Of a DNA stretch of 64,000 bases, positions 47,545 to 60,396 are shown piece after piece; position 1 is the stretch's first letter; each line of letters starts with the position of its first letter. The translations under genes were made by a program, and so were the position numbers. The stretch lies in contig JAHLEZ010000005.1 in the NCBI GenBank assembly GCA_020726505.1, positions 62,001 through 126,000 of the forward strand, written 5' to 3'. The DNA comes from Leptodontidium sp. MPI-SDFR-AT-0119 (lineage: Eukaryota; Ascomycota; Leotiomycetes; Helotiales; Leptodontidiaceae). The notes beneath the pieces are model-generated. The model was not told the DNA's origin. It made no database searches and saw nothing but the letters and a program-made list of their open reading frames with translations.

Positions 47545-50500
47545 ATATGATGAGGTTCTGAATGAAGGAGTGGAGAGAAAGGGGGAAAGGGATCTTGCAG
47601 TGCAAGACTGATGGCATTTATGAAAGCCTCGTGTGATACCAAGAACGATACTTAGAATAGTACATTGTAACACTGTACAGAACCTTGAGATAACTCTCGG
47701 TCGTAATAATCAAAAGAACGAAAGTTTTTCAACTTGTTCAAAACATCAAATTTTCCCGAGCTAATTAATCCCATGCCGATTGACCAAAGGAGACCTCGGA
47801 ATGCTGGCTTCACTCTGGACCTACGCTTTTTTTCTCCATCCATCTTTCCCTCGTGCAAAGTCTTCTATAATCAAAATGCGGCACCTCATCGGTATCGTCA
47901 TTTTGTCGGATCACCCCAGATACGCACACGATCGGGGGGAACACCGCAAACCAGAATCCAGAGTTCATATCGCTCCACTCCCATACCCACTCCATTTACT
48001 GTACTCCGTACATTCACTTTCATATTCTCCGCCGCATCTCCATTCCACTACGGGAATTGGACCGAATTGATATCATCGTGGTCGTATTCTTCTTTTTGGG
48101 GGTATAAATCTAACGTTATCAACACATCCATATCACTGTTCGCGCACAAACTGCGTGTAGTGCATGGCTTATTCATCCTGCTATCCTTTTTTTCACCATC
48201 TATGCTACATATCCTGAATATTTTTGGCGACATATGGAAAACGTACTTGAGAATTGCATTATCAATCTCGGGGTTGAGGGCTTGTATACTTCACACTTAA
48301 GTAGTTGAACGATAAATAAGTACTACACAAGGTTGAGTATTACCGGAGGAACCTTCACACATACCGTACGTTAAATACATGACGTTGATCTCGAGCCTTG
48401 TTTATGGACCTTAATTCAAGCAACTTATCTAGAAGTCTATCAATTGGGTTTGATAAGTACCATCTCATATTCTCGTACCGACTTTTTTGCTTTCGTATTT
48501 TGTTGAACCAGATTCCAGCCCGTTTCTCCTGGTTAGTCAAAGTTACGATTTTATTTTTTTGAAGTGCCTCCAACATCTGCCTTATACGCATCTAGGAGGT
48601 CAAGGACCTTCCAGATATTAGCAATCAGCAAACTGCTATTTCGAAGGTAGGATTCAACAGGACGCCAAGTCTGTACCTCGAAAGATTTCAGGTCCATATT
48701 TCGATCGACGGCCTTTGTATTATGCAAGATGGTTGCAAGGATTAGTTGAAGTGATGGCTGGTACTTAGGAAATGTCTTGGCCTGACATTGCTACTGCTGG
48801 AGTAACACTTCTCTGGAATTCAGATGGTACGCGGGCGTTTGTATTTTATTTTGTTTCGACGAGGAATCCCCCTGGATCTAGCGAAGTCAATAAAGAGCTG
48901 ACGGGAAGTACCAGAGTAAGCATTGACAAGTACGGTCCCCTCCCTAGTTCCATTGTTGGTCGTACTTTGAGCAGATTGCTATTTTGACCCTTGATTCCAT
49001 GAGTAATGTAATAGGTTCGGTTTACTTCTAGTTGAGGGATCGGGAAACTCAAACAGAGTATTGTAGTTGAGGTAATTGGTTTGATATTAATCGTATTCTT
49101 AGAGCTTAATGAGTGCGGCGAGTGTTCTTTCGCCAAAGGTAAATAATTAAACCGCGAGGCACATTGTTTGTGAAGGTGCGGATTACTGCGGGGTGGCTCC
49201 CAGTATTGAAGTAACATCCCCATTTTCAAGATAAAAATAGGTTTGTGACTTGATATATGCAAAGCAGCATATTTCTTCCCATAGATGTCGTTGGACAAGA
49301 TGCTGCTGAAGTGAGACTGGAATGCACCTTAAGATTGATGTCCAGCCTGTGGGTATTGAGCGGCTTCAGGTCGTCATAAACACACAAGCTTGCCCCTGGT
49401 TATGATCTGCCAGCGCACTACATTTTCATGAAAAAGGGGAGTCGGGATGCAGAGAAGTGCGAGAAATGAAGTTTTGACTCAAATGATTCTGCATTTGAGT
49501 TTAGTTGTGGTCTCTCGTAAGCTGTGTGGATCTCGTACAGCCCCACAGGCCAAGAACAACACAGTGAGTCAGTGACCCTGAGCATCCATGAATGCCTTCA
49601 AGCAGCCCTAGACTGCAACCCCTAAAGACTGGGCAACTGCCAGCTCGAATTCATGACATGTCTACCCGGACTCCACAATCACAATCAAATTCGAACGATA
49701 CTTCAATTCCGTATCGTATCGTGACCCGAAGTAGTAGACAGTGTCAACTGTTGGCGGGAAGTCTTGGTTTCGCTTCTGCGTTCGTTGACTGTGACACTGT
49801 CCAAATGAAAGTAATCATCCCTTTTATGGTCACTCGTGAGAAGCCAAGAAAAACCGTGATATTGCCAGAAGGAAGTTATTTCAAAGTTTGCTTACGAAAC
49901 CTCAAGGTTTTCTTGTTTAATTTTCTGGCGTCCAATCGGCTGGAATGGTGCAGGTGCCGACGAAGAGAGAAGATGAAGATGAGACGGAAATCTCTAACCC
50001 CCGTCCATCCACGGACTTTAAATTTTCAATCCTTGGTGGTCCAAATCTCCAAGCGTCCAAGAGAAGCAGCCAAGCATAAAAACATGCACAACTTTCTTCG
50101 CCATGCTTACGTGTCGACGGAATGTTTAGGGTCGCAGTACGCAGACGTAACAACCAGCCAACACATGAGAGAGACGAACACATTTTCAAAAGCCCGTTGA
50201 GCGGAAAGCGAACACAGCCGGTCCCGTACGGCGGACGGACGAACTCAGGTCCCCCTTCTTACTTAACTTTTGGCTATGATGTTATTCTTGAAGAGTTCTG
50301 AGGTTGAGGACTGGTTGTTTATTTGGCGGTCTAGAAGCGAAAGCCGAGAATCTCGATTTGGTAGCGTCGGCAGTCGCAACATTTGCTTCCCGATTTTCCG
50401 TCCAACGGGGGAAAGATGACTATCACCGCACGGCAGACTATCTAGGTTTAAGCTGTAGTTGGTAGGTAGGAGTGGAAGGCTGAAACGAGAAGACATGGGA

Positions 50501-51726
50501 TGGGAAGCTTATTGCGAGAGGGCTGAGGTTCGTTAAATTATTGGAACTTTTAGAGTTAGGATCGTATTCTGGACTGCGGATTTAAGGCGAGAGCTGCATG
50601 AGAACTACATATTAGTATTTAGCAAATCTTGGGTATCATCATATCGCTATTCCCGAGGTTACCAGCTACAGCACTGTATACTGCAAAGATGACTTGATAT
50701 GGATATTGGCGTCCGGACTTTGCTTCACGGCACAGTTGTTCACTTGGGAAACCACGTACTGTGTCATTCTCCCCCTCTTTGAACTATGAGTATGAACAGG
50801 CCGTGCCTCAGCGAGGGAACTGCAGTCAGCACTAAGGCTATCCCAATCCCAATTATGATCACCACTGCCTGCAGCGTAACCCCAGCCCAGCCTGCCCAGC
50901 CGCCTTGTCTCATCAGTCAGCTCCCGCTTCGACACCCAGTAAAACTTAGAAAAGACCCTGAACGGAGTTATCCTCAGTCATCAGCATCCAAGCTTTTGCC
51001 TTCACTTCCAATTCGGTGACGCTGTGCAAGTGAGTGACTGAGTACGTGTAAGAGTTGGCATGGATAGCTTCATTTCTTATTGGGCCGCAACTTTCAAGTG
51101 CCGCGGAAAGTATCTCGCCCAGATCCGGGTATTCTTTGCAGCGATCCTAATTAGATCATCAAGGGGAAGGGACTGGATCGACCTGTCAGCAATGCCAATG
51201 TTCAGGTGCTACAACCAAGAATGCCCTGGCTACAAGGCTACGATGCAGTGTGCTGAATCATTCGATATGGCCAATCAACAGTCAATAGAGCCAACCAATA
51301 TCGACCTATCCCATGAACCACCAAACGTAACAACAAGCCCGCACGTTCGATTTGTATGCGCCTCATTTCCACGTAGCATGTGAGCCTCGCGCTCGAGAAC
51401 TTTATATCTATCCGATTTACCGCCCTAGACTCTTCTAAAGTTCCCTCATCCTCGGCTGCTCTTTTGATCCGGCAGTTAGTCTGAACGTTACGATAGCGGG
51501 CGATGGCTTCAATGGCGCACGCGAACTAAGTTCTAGACTACGGACGAACAAATCACCGTTAAAAGTACAAAACAGCTCCCCTAACCCCTCATCTGAGCGT
51601 AAACAGACTTTATACGCCCTGACCCAACTTGCGAGTGTGAAGTGCTTGCTGCAACAAAATCTTAGAAGACGAAGGCATTCGGGTGGCCTCTCTCAACTAC
51701 ACACGACGCATTCCTGAGCATCAACA
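47545..51726. other. Gene-poor 4.2-kb region
   Basis: No intact gene is visible. It contains one possible relic at 48355-48750, listed separately, and a plus-strand open frame at 49592-50200 without domain or codon signature. The last 500 bases are the promoter of the ABC transporter. Confidence 0.45.
48355..48750 (-). pseudogene. Possible relic of a helical fungal protein
   Basis: On the minus strand two frames read like protein and follow one another. The first, to 48551, includes MDLKSFEVQTWRPVESYL and LLIANIWKVLDLLDAYKADV. The second, from 48591 to 48355, includes TLTNQEKRAGIWFNKIRKQK and YENMRWYLSNPIDRLLDKLL. They overlap near an A-rich run (48552-48560) and differ by one base in phase, as expected after an indel in a homopolymer. 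No start exon or known domain could be placed. Confidence 0.35.
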
Positions 51727-54700
51727 ATGGCGTCTGAGGGGGAGAAGCAAGACTTTCAGCCAATTCGAACGGAGAACATCCTCAACGGCCAGGGTGAACA
51801 CCCAGGATACCCAGAAGATGAGATTGAACGACCAGCCACAGTCCTCAATGGAGAGGGCGAGCACCCAGGATATGCAGAGGACGAGATTGAACGGCCAGAG
51901 ACTTTCCACAATGACAGCTCTACAGATATAGATGACAAGCTGGAAAGAGTCGAAACCACCAAATCTATGCGAGATCGACGGCAATTCGAGCCAGTTACAT
52001 CTAGGGATCGTGCTGAGTTGCACAGAATCGCTTCGACTTTCAGCGGTAGAAATGCCCTCTCGAGAACCAACACAGCATTGTCGGCACCTTTAGAGCGACC
52101 AGATACTTTGGCGGGAATCAATATTGGAGATCCAGTTCTCGATCCTGGCTCCCCAGAATTCGATGTGTACAAGTGGTCCAGGATGTTCGTTCGCTCCCTC
52201 GTTTGCCATTTTTGTATTACTAACCGATTAATCCAGGTTAATGAGCTTGATGGATCAGAACAATGTCGTTCAACGACGTGCCGGTATTGTATGGAAGAAC
52301 TTGCGAGTATGCGGCTCGGGATCCGCTATCAACCTCCAGAAGAACGTCGGATCTCTCCTCCTTGCTCCACTTCGCTTTCGCGAGTTCTTCGGTAAAGGAC
52401 CAGAGAAGACAATCTTGAACGATTTTGATGGTTGTTTGAAGAGCGGAGAGATGTTGGTTGTGCTGGGAAGACCTGGGAGTGGTTGCTCGACACTGCTCAA
52501 GTCTCTCATGGGCGAACTTACTGGATTGGATATGAAAGAGCAATCTGTGGTCCATTACAATGGTGAGTATTGCTTGTTGATGCTGAGGCGGTACCTGATG
52601 CGCTAACAGTGTAAAGGTATCTCCCAAAAGCAGATGGTGAAGCAATTCAAGGGCGAGATTGTCTACAACCAAGAAGTCGACAAACATTTCCCCCATCTCA
52701 CAGTCGGCGAGACCCTCGAATTTGCAGCTCGCGTGCGAACACCACAACAAAGACTCATCGAGGGAGTGGATCGGGAGGGCTGGGCCAAACACATGGCCAA
52801 GGTGGTGATGGCTATCTTCGGTCTGTCGCACACATACAATACAAAGGTCGGGAATGACTTCGTTCGTGGAGTGTCTGGTGGAGAGAGGAAGCGTGTTAGT
52901 ATCGCAGAGATGGCTCTAGCAGGATCACCAATTGGATCCTGGGACAACTCTACTCGCGGTCTTGACGCAGCCACTGCATTGGAATTTACGAGGTCGCTCC
53001 GCATGTCTGCCAACCTCAGTGGAGCCTGTCACCTGGTAGCTATCTACCAGGCCTCGCAAGCTATCTACGACGAGTTCGACAAGGCAGTGGTCCTTTACCA
53101 GGGAAGACAAATTTACTTTGGTCCTTGCGATGAAGCAAAACAATATTTCCTCGATATGGGATGGGAATGCCCACCTCGCCAGACGACTGGGGATTTCTTG
53201 ACTTCGGTTACTAATCCTTCTGAGCGAACCGCACGAAAGGGCTACGAGAACAAAGTTCCTCGTACGCCTGATGAGTTCGAAAAGTACTGGAAGGAGTCTC
53301 AGCAATGTAAGAATTTGAAGAGAGAGACGGAAGAGCATGAGGAGGAGTTCCCCATGGGAGGAGTCACTCTCGAGCAGTTCAATGTAAGTGAAATCTCTCG
53401 AATTGAGGGATGTTGTAGATAGTACTGACCAATATATAGGCCAGCCGAAAAGGAATGCAGGCGAACCATGTCCGACCAGAATCCCCTTACACAATCAGCA
53501 TTCCCATGCAAATCAAGTACTGCACCCAACGAGCCTATCAACGCCTCTGGAACGACAAAACTTCAACTATCACCACAATCATCGGACAAATTGCCATGGC
53601 ATTGATCATCGGTTCTATTTTCTACGGCACACGCAGTGACACAGCCAGTTTCTTCCAGAAGGGTGGCGTGCTTTTCTTCGCAGTTCTCCTCAACGCCCTC
53701 ATCTCCATCTCGGAAATCAATACCCTATACAGCCAACGTCCCATTGTAGAGAAGCAGGCATCGTACGCTTTCTATCACCCCTTCACTGAGGCTATGGCTG
53801 GCATTGTGGCGGATATCCCTGTGAAGTTCGCAATTGCTACTTGCTTCAACGTCATTCTGTATTTCTTGTCTGGGTTGAGGCGAGAGCCTTCTCAGTTCTT
53901 TATCTTCTTTATGTTTAACTTCATGGCGGTCTTGACAGTAAGAACCCCTGGTTTTCTACTTGACTGTCATCCAACTTACATATTCAGATGTCCCAAATCT
54001 ATCGATCCATCGCTGCATCGACCAAGACCGTCTCGCAAGCTCTCGCATTTGCTGGAGTTGTAACATTGGCAATCGTTATCTATACCGGCTTCGTTATTCC
54101 GCGTCCTCTCATGCATCCATGGTTCAAATGGATCTCCTGGATTAATCCCGTTGCTTATGCATTCGAAGGACTCTTCGTCAACGAACTCCACGGCCAAAGA
54201 TTCGCCTGCTCGCAGGTAGTACCCTCCGGGCCTGGCTACCCAAGCACAGGAAATGAATTTGTGTGTGCCATTGCCGGATCTGTTCCTGGACAGCTCACCG
54301 TCTTGGGCGACGATTACCTCGATGCTCAATTCCAGTACTCGTACTCTCACATTTGGAGAAATCTCGGATTCATGTTTGCATTCATGATCTTTTTCTTGTG
54401 CGTCTACCTCACTGCAACGGAACTCAACTCTTCAACAGACAGCAAGGCTGAGGTCCTCGTCTTCCGCCGCGGGCATGTTCCAAAGCATATGGAAGCTGCT
54501 GAGAAAGCAGCAAAGAATGACGAGGAAGCTCCCATATCAGCAGCCGGAGCTAGCGCTAACGGCAAAGAGGACGAAGCACTAGAGAAGGAGCAGGATGATC
54601 AGGTTGCGGCGTTGGCTCCCCAGACTGATGTATTCACCTGGAAGGATGTCTGCTACGATATCAAAATCAAGGGAGAACCCCGAAGATTGCTCGATAATGT

Positions 54701-56845
54701 CTCTGGGTGGGTTAAGCCTGGTACTCTTACTGCCCTCATGGGTGTTTCGGGTGCCGGTAAGACTACTCTGCTTGATGTCTTGGCTCAGCGAGTTTCCATG
54801 GGCATCGTTACTGGCGATATGCTTGTCTCTGGAAAACCGCTAGATGAGTCTTTCCAGCGCAAGACCGGTTATGTTCAACAACAAGTAAGTCAGAGCTGCA
54901 GCCAGGAACTCGTCCGCATAAAATTCTAACTTGTGCGCAGGATCTCCACTTGGAAACAACCACTGTTCGCGAGGCCCTTCGTTTCTCGGCTATGCTCCGT
55001 CAACCCAAGACCGTTTCCAAGGCCGAGAAATATGATTTTGTCGAGGATGTCATTAAGATGCTCAATATGCAAGAGTTCGCGGAGGCTGTCGTTGGTGTCC
55101 CCGGAGAGGGTCTCAACGTGGAGCAGCGCAAACTCCTTACTATCGGTGTCGAATTGGCTGCGAAGCCTGCTTTACTCCTCTTCTTGGATGAACCTACATC
55201 CGGTCTCGACTCTCAATCTTCCTGGGCAATCGTCGCTTTCTTGAGGAAGCTCGCGGATAACGGACAAGCTGTTTTGGCTACTATTCATCAACCGAGTGCT
55301 ATTCTATTCCAGGAGTTTGACAGGCTGTTGTTTCTCGCTAAGGGTGGTCGTACTGTTTACTTTGGTGACATTGGACGCAACTCTGAGACTCTCCTCAACT
55401 ATTTTGAGTCCCACGGAGCGGATAAGTGTGGCGAGGATGACAATCCTGCTGAGTACAGTAAGTTAAATCAACTAGGGTACTCGCGTAAAGCATACTGACC
55501 TCATCTAGTGTTGACAATGGTCGGAGCTGGAGCAACCGGTAAATCCACAAAAGACTGGCACGAAGTCTGGAAAGGCAGCGAAGAATCAAAAGAGGTCCAA
55601 AACGAACTCGCCAGAATTAAGAACGAGATGGGCAAGGAGGCATCTAGAGATGATACTACGAGCCACGGGGAATTTGCCATGCCATTCCCCAACCAGCTGT
55701 ATGAGGTTACCGTCCGAGTCTTCCAGCAATACTGGCGCACCCCCGAATATATCTACGCCAAGATCCTGCTCGGCGTGGCATCTGCTCTATTCATCGGCTT
55801 CTCATTCTTCCACGTAGATCCAAGTAAGCAGGGTCTACAGAACGCTATCTTCTCCATCTTCATGATCACGACTATCTTCACGAGTTTGGTCCAGCAAATC
55901 ATGCCTCGCTTCATCCTCCAGCGCGATCTCTACGAGGTACGCGAACGTCCATCAAAAGCATACAGTTGGAAGGCCTTCCTGATGGCGAACATCATCGTCG
56001 AGATTCCCTACCAGATCCTCCTCGGAATCATGGTCTGGGCGTCCTACTTCTACCCGATCTTCACACGCGGAGGAATTCCAAGTTCGGAGCGCCAGGGACT
56101 TATTCTGCTGCTGCTCGTGCAATTCTTTGTGTTCACATCGACTTTCGCGCATATGATGATTTCAGCCCTCCCGGATTCAGAGACGGCTGGAAATATCGCG
56201 ACGTTGATGTTCTCTATGTGTTTGACTTTCAACGGTGTCTTCCAACCCCCATTGGCCCTCCCTGGATTCTGGATATTCATGTATAGGGTTTCGCCTTTGA
56301 CTTGTAAGTATCCATCCCTTCTCGCTCTTTGTTGTTCTGGTTCAAGGGGTCTTGAGATCTTGAAATCTTGACTAACGAAACTAGATCTCGTCTCAGCCAT
56401 AGCATCAACCGGCCTCTCTGGCCGTGCAGTGCGCTGCTCCTCCAACGAAATAGCAGTCATGCAACCACCTGCCGGCACGAACTGCGGCGACTACCTCTCA
56501 GCCTACGCCAACGCCTCCGGCGGCGAGATCTACAACCCAGCCGCGACGTCGAACTGCGAGTTCTGCACTGCGAAAATCGCTGACCAGTTCCTGTCGTCCG
56601 TGTCGATCAGCTACACGACCCGCTGGAGAGATTACGGGATCGGGTGGGCGTTTATTGTGTTTAATATTGCGGCGGCGGTGCTTTTGTATTATTTCTTCAG
56701 GGTTAGGAAGGGGAGTGGGAAGCCATTGGGTGAGAAGTTGGCGCCGGTCTTGGGGCTGTTTAAGAAAGGTTCTAAGAAGGAGAATAAGGGGAGTGAGAAG
56801 CAGCAGGTGACGCAGGATCATGCGGAGGGGGAGAATCTGAGTTAG
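51727..56845 (+). CDS. Full-size PDR-type ABC-G efflux transporter
   Basis: Eight exons (51727-52184, 52237-52562, 52617-53383, 53440-53937, 53988-54884, 54941-55457, 55509-56303, 56385-56845) give 1572 aa. The layout is (NBD-TMD)x2. NBD1 has Walker [10 protein letters not shown] near residue 230, signature [13 protein letters not shown] and a Walker B region reading [19 protein letters not shown]2 has Walker [10 protein letters not shown] near 935, signature-like [15 protein letters not shown] and Walker [15 protein letters not shown]. The swap of Lys for Cys in Walker A1 and the degenerate second signature are the normal asymmetry of fungal PDR pumps, with one hydrolytic site. Membrane domains include [20 protein letters not shown], the PDR motif. 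It should export hydrophobic toxicants such as fungicides or plant compounds (AtrB/BcatrB-like, inferred). The acidic N-terminus carries a 21-residue tandem duplication. Confidence 0.93.
51778..51903 (+). repeat. Tandem 63-bp in-frame duplication in the ABC transporter
   Basis: Units 51778-51840 and 51841-51903 each encode 21 residues: [18 protein letters not shown] in the first and [18 protein letters not shown] in the second. Most base differences fall at third codon positions. This suggests an older duplication kept under protein-level selection in the cytosolic N-terminus. Confidence 0.9.
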
Positions 56846-57658
56846 ATTATGAGGGTGCACGAATTCTGTGTTGGTGGAGAGAGCAAAAAGTTGTTTTAAG
56901 TTGAGACGGTGTTTGTTTGGTACTTCAGTGGATGAAGTGAGGGGATGGATTGTCACTTACATACAGTGCAATAGTAATAATAATTTCATTGCCGTCACTT
57001 AGCCTTTACACATCCTATTTGAATGTTGCTTTCGCTTGCGAACCATCAGTGAACTCCCTGCATTTTGCTCGAGCAGTTTGTTAAAGACAAAAAGACATGT
57101 GCTCTGCTTCTTTTGCAGATACACTATCCGCTGACAAGTCAAAATGCATTCCAGCCTTGATTCATGGGTTATAAAACAAATGATGCGGATGAGCGGTGGT
57201 CTGAGAGGAATATACGAGAGGCTTGAATTTGACATTCATTCTGTGAGGGGATATCGCGGCTGATAGTCAACAGCGAATGACGACTGCCAGCTGGGTTTTC
57301 CCCCCAAACCTGCAAGGCAAGAAACTGAAAGTCGGGATTGTGGTTTGGTAATTTGGCCGAAGTAGATTTCTAGTACAAGAAAGAAAAAAGAAAGAGAGGA
57401 GAAATAATGAACAACATTTTGTTTGCCCCATCAAGTACAACATCTACTCAACTTTTCCCTTTCCTCAACCATTAATTCCCCTGCCCAGAATCCCATTTTC
57501 GCTTCTACTTCCACGCAACCGATGTAGAATGACACAAAAGTACCACCTAACTACAAAAATATAACTCTCAATATCTTCTAGTATCTTCCAATTTACAGTT
57601 CAATCACACCTCTTCAACACCATAATCCCCCGAAACCTCACACCCCTCTGTCTTACCT
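56846..57658. other. Convergent intergenic spacer
   Basis: This 813-bp gap lies between the 3' ends of the ABC transporter and the Cys-rich unknown gene. No gene is visible. Confidence 0.5.
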
Positions 57659-59409
57659 CTACTCCTTCCCCGTCGCCGACCTCCACCCACCAACACCTAC
57701 ATCCCCCTCAAACGCCTCAAACCCAAAAGAAACCTCTTTCAACGGACTACTAGGCGGACTCTCACCCAACAAACCCTCCACGCTCTTCCGTCTCCTACTC
57801 TGTGTGTAGCTGAGCTGGTACCCGGCTTCACCCAGACCGTCACAATCTGTGCCCAAGGGGCCGAGATTAGGATTGTGGGTGTCGTATTCGAGGCCGGATG
57901 GTGAGCTGGTGGGCGACCGGTGGGTTGTGAAATCGATGGATGGTTCCGATGTTGTGGTTATAGCCAGACCGATGATATTTTTATTGTTAAGGCCCTGGTG
58001 CGTGGCTTCAGAGGAGGGGATATAAGTCGACCAAGCATCTGCATCAGCTTCAGTTTCAACATCAATATCCAGATCTGTATCAAGATCCAAATCGCTCATA
58101 ACGGTATCCCCATCTCCATCCACCTCCCCAATCCCAACTCCGTGATCGCCACATACACTAGCCGTACTGTCCTCGGAAGATGATTTCCTCCTCTTGCCAT
58201 CCCCAACAACTCCACTGTCAACAAGATTCTCGTCAGCACCACCAGCACCAATTACAAGTTCCCTCCACTCCTCATCCCAACGTCTCATCTCTTTCATTCT
58301 AGCTTCCCATTCCCTTTCCGCCTTCCGCTCATTATGGCATTCAGAAGGGAAATTGCAATCATGCCAACAATCCCTCCCGCCATATCTGCTGTCCCAACAC
58401 CATGTGTCGCGAGCAGCCAATTGTCGACCCTCTAATATCTCTTCCCCTTTCCCACATTCGTCTCTCTCCGTACCCTCAGCACCACCCTCAGCACCATCCC
58501 CAATAGGAAAATCACAAGAAACATCACCCTCCTCCGCATCCCAATCCCAAGACCAAACACTCACCCTCCCCTTCTTCCCCTTCTCAGCCTTTCCCTTCCC
58601 AGCATCTATTCCACTCCCCACCTTACCCTTCCCCATCCCCTTCTTCTCCCTCCCAACTTTCGAATTCCTAACCCCCCTGCGCCAGATATTATAAGTGCTC
58701 CAACCACCATAATCGAATTCCGCTCTACAGCCCCTCATCGCCGCGCGCTTCTTATCTCTCTTCCTCTTCTGTCGCGCGCGCTTGGCTGCTGCTATTATGG
58801 TGTCCTCCGCGATGAGAGCTACGGTAGACGGTGCGGGTGTGATGGGTGAGCGGGGAGGAGAGGGGAGAGAGCAGAAGAAGTGGCCGTCTTCGAGACAGCG
58901 GCGGGTTACGCCGAGGCGGTAGACGGAGTGGCAGAGGTGGCAGCGCCATATCCACTGTGAGAGGGGGCGTTAGCTGATGCCGCTTTTTGAAAGAGAGGGT
59001 CGGAAAGAGGGTATATTGAGAGATTAAGTGTTGGGATAAATCATATCATTTAGCATTCTCGATGTCTCGAGTCCCACTCAATACGCAGAGAGGTCTTCGT
59101 GCGAGAAATCTCGAGTTACTGATCATGGGAGAGGATAAGAAATGTAAAACATACAGGATAAGGTAATGCCGGCGCCGTAGCTAGATACTCAGCCGGTAAA
59201 GGCGGCGAAGGGATGATACTGCGGAGATGGAGGCGGAGTGGTGGTGTTAATGGGCCATTTGTACTGGTACTGCTGGTGCTACGAGTAGGAGAGGAGTGAG
59301 TGCGGTTTGGGATCGGTGGCGAGAGGGGTGAGGTCGGGGAGGTGGGTGATTCTGATGTGTTTTGAAGGGGGGTGGGAGTGGATGGGAGACGCCAGGCGAG
59401 GCGGACCAT
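57659..59409 (-). CDS. Uncharacterised fungal protein with Cys/His motif
   Basis: Two minus-strand exons (59409-59155 and 58954-57659) give 516 aa. The second exon has no ATG at its beginning, and its frame opens with WIWRCHLCHSVYRLGVTRRC then LEDGHFFC. This forms C-x2-C-x11-C-x7-C with a DGH, which suggests a small zinc-binding fold. The exon 1 frame (MVRLAWRLPSTPTPL, Ser/Thr/Pro-rich) joins in phase 0 across a 200-bp intron. A second Cys cluster reads WCWDSRYGGRDCWHDCNFPS then ECHNER. Basic stretches (KRARQKRKRDKKRAA) suggest nuclear location. The C-terminal half is low complexity and acidic. I know this pattern as a conserved unknown in filamentous fungi; no function can be given. Confidence 0.72.
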
Positions 59410-60396
59410 TGTGCGTGGTTTGTTGTTGTTATTGGGGATCTGGATGTACTTGGTTGATGTTTGATGATTGGTGTCTAATATAACAGTCGGGATGGGTGTT
59501 TGTTAAATGGTTGGTATGTGGTGGTATTGGTGGAGAATTGGACGGATGGAAGTTGGAATTCGACGTCGTGAAGCCTGTGATATGTAGACAAAGAACTAAT
59601 GTGATAACTGGCATTCAACGAGGGGGTAGGTACTTGACATCAGAACCTGTGCGAGGATTGAAGGCTGGACTGATTGACTGACGAAGCTGCACCCAAGGGA
59701 CCCGACTAATCCGAATCACAAAAAAGGAAATATCTCACAGATGACTGTAACCAGAAGCCAGCACTATGAGATCAATGTATATACTCCACTGAGAGCATTG
59801 GTGGCGGCTGAGTCGAGCGACCTGAAATGAAGTCTCAGCCAAGCGAACTTCTTTGTCGTCGAAAGAACTTTCTTTGAGCCAAAAGGATATTAGATATGAT
59901 CGCATTGAGAAATATGGGTTTAGGATCCGTCCGGGTATTTTCGAAGACAAAGAAAGAGAGAAGGCGTTGACCTGTGTCAAGCTTGGATGATCCGGGTCTG
60001 AGGGATGTCTGTCGTCTGAATCTTGTAGACCTGAGTGGAAACACCTACCTGCCAATTGTCTGACTGCCCCAAACCCATCACCCAAAAGGAAATTTCTTTC
60101 ATCGTATTGGTACAACTGCCCATACTGCTTATAGCTATCTCGTGTCATCTCATCAAGACTATTCACAAGTCCCTAAAGACGTGCGTGCATTGTCCCATTC
60201 GACATTTCATTAGCCGCCCCATAGTAAGCCATTCGTTCCAGCAGCCAAGCAAAAAACAAGAGGAGAAAAGCAAAGGTCGCAAATAAATATCCCCATACAC
60301 CTTCGGTATCTTTCCCAACCCACCCATACAAGAGAAAAAGAGAGAATCAGAATATTCGTTGCCTAGCCTTCAGATGCACGTGTCGGATCCGAATAT
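59410..60396. other. Intergenic region 3' of the H2A.Z gene
   Basis: This region holds the promoter of the Cys-rich gene and the 3' side of H2A.Z. A minus-strand frame of 143 codons at 59735-60166 has no family resemblance and is not called. Confidence 0.45.

Noticed and set aside
49592..50200. Plus-strand open frame of 202 codons
   Set aside because: No domain, signal peptide or composition typical of protein; it lies in a gene-poor region and probably arises by chance.
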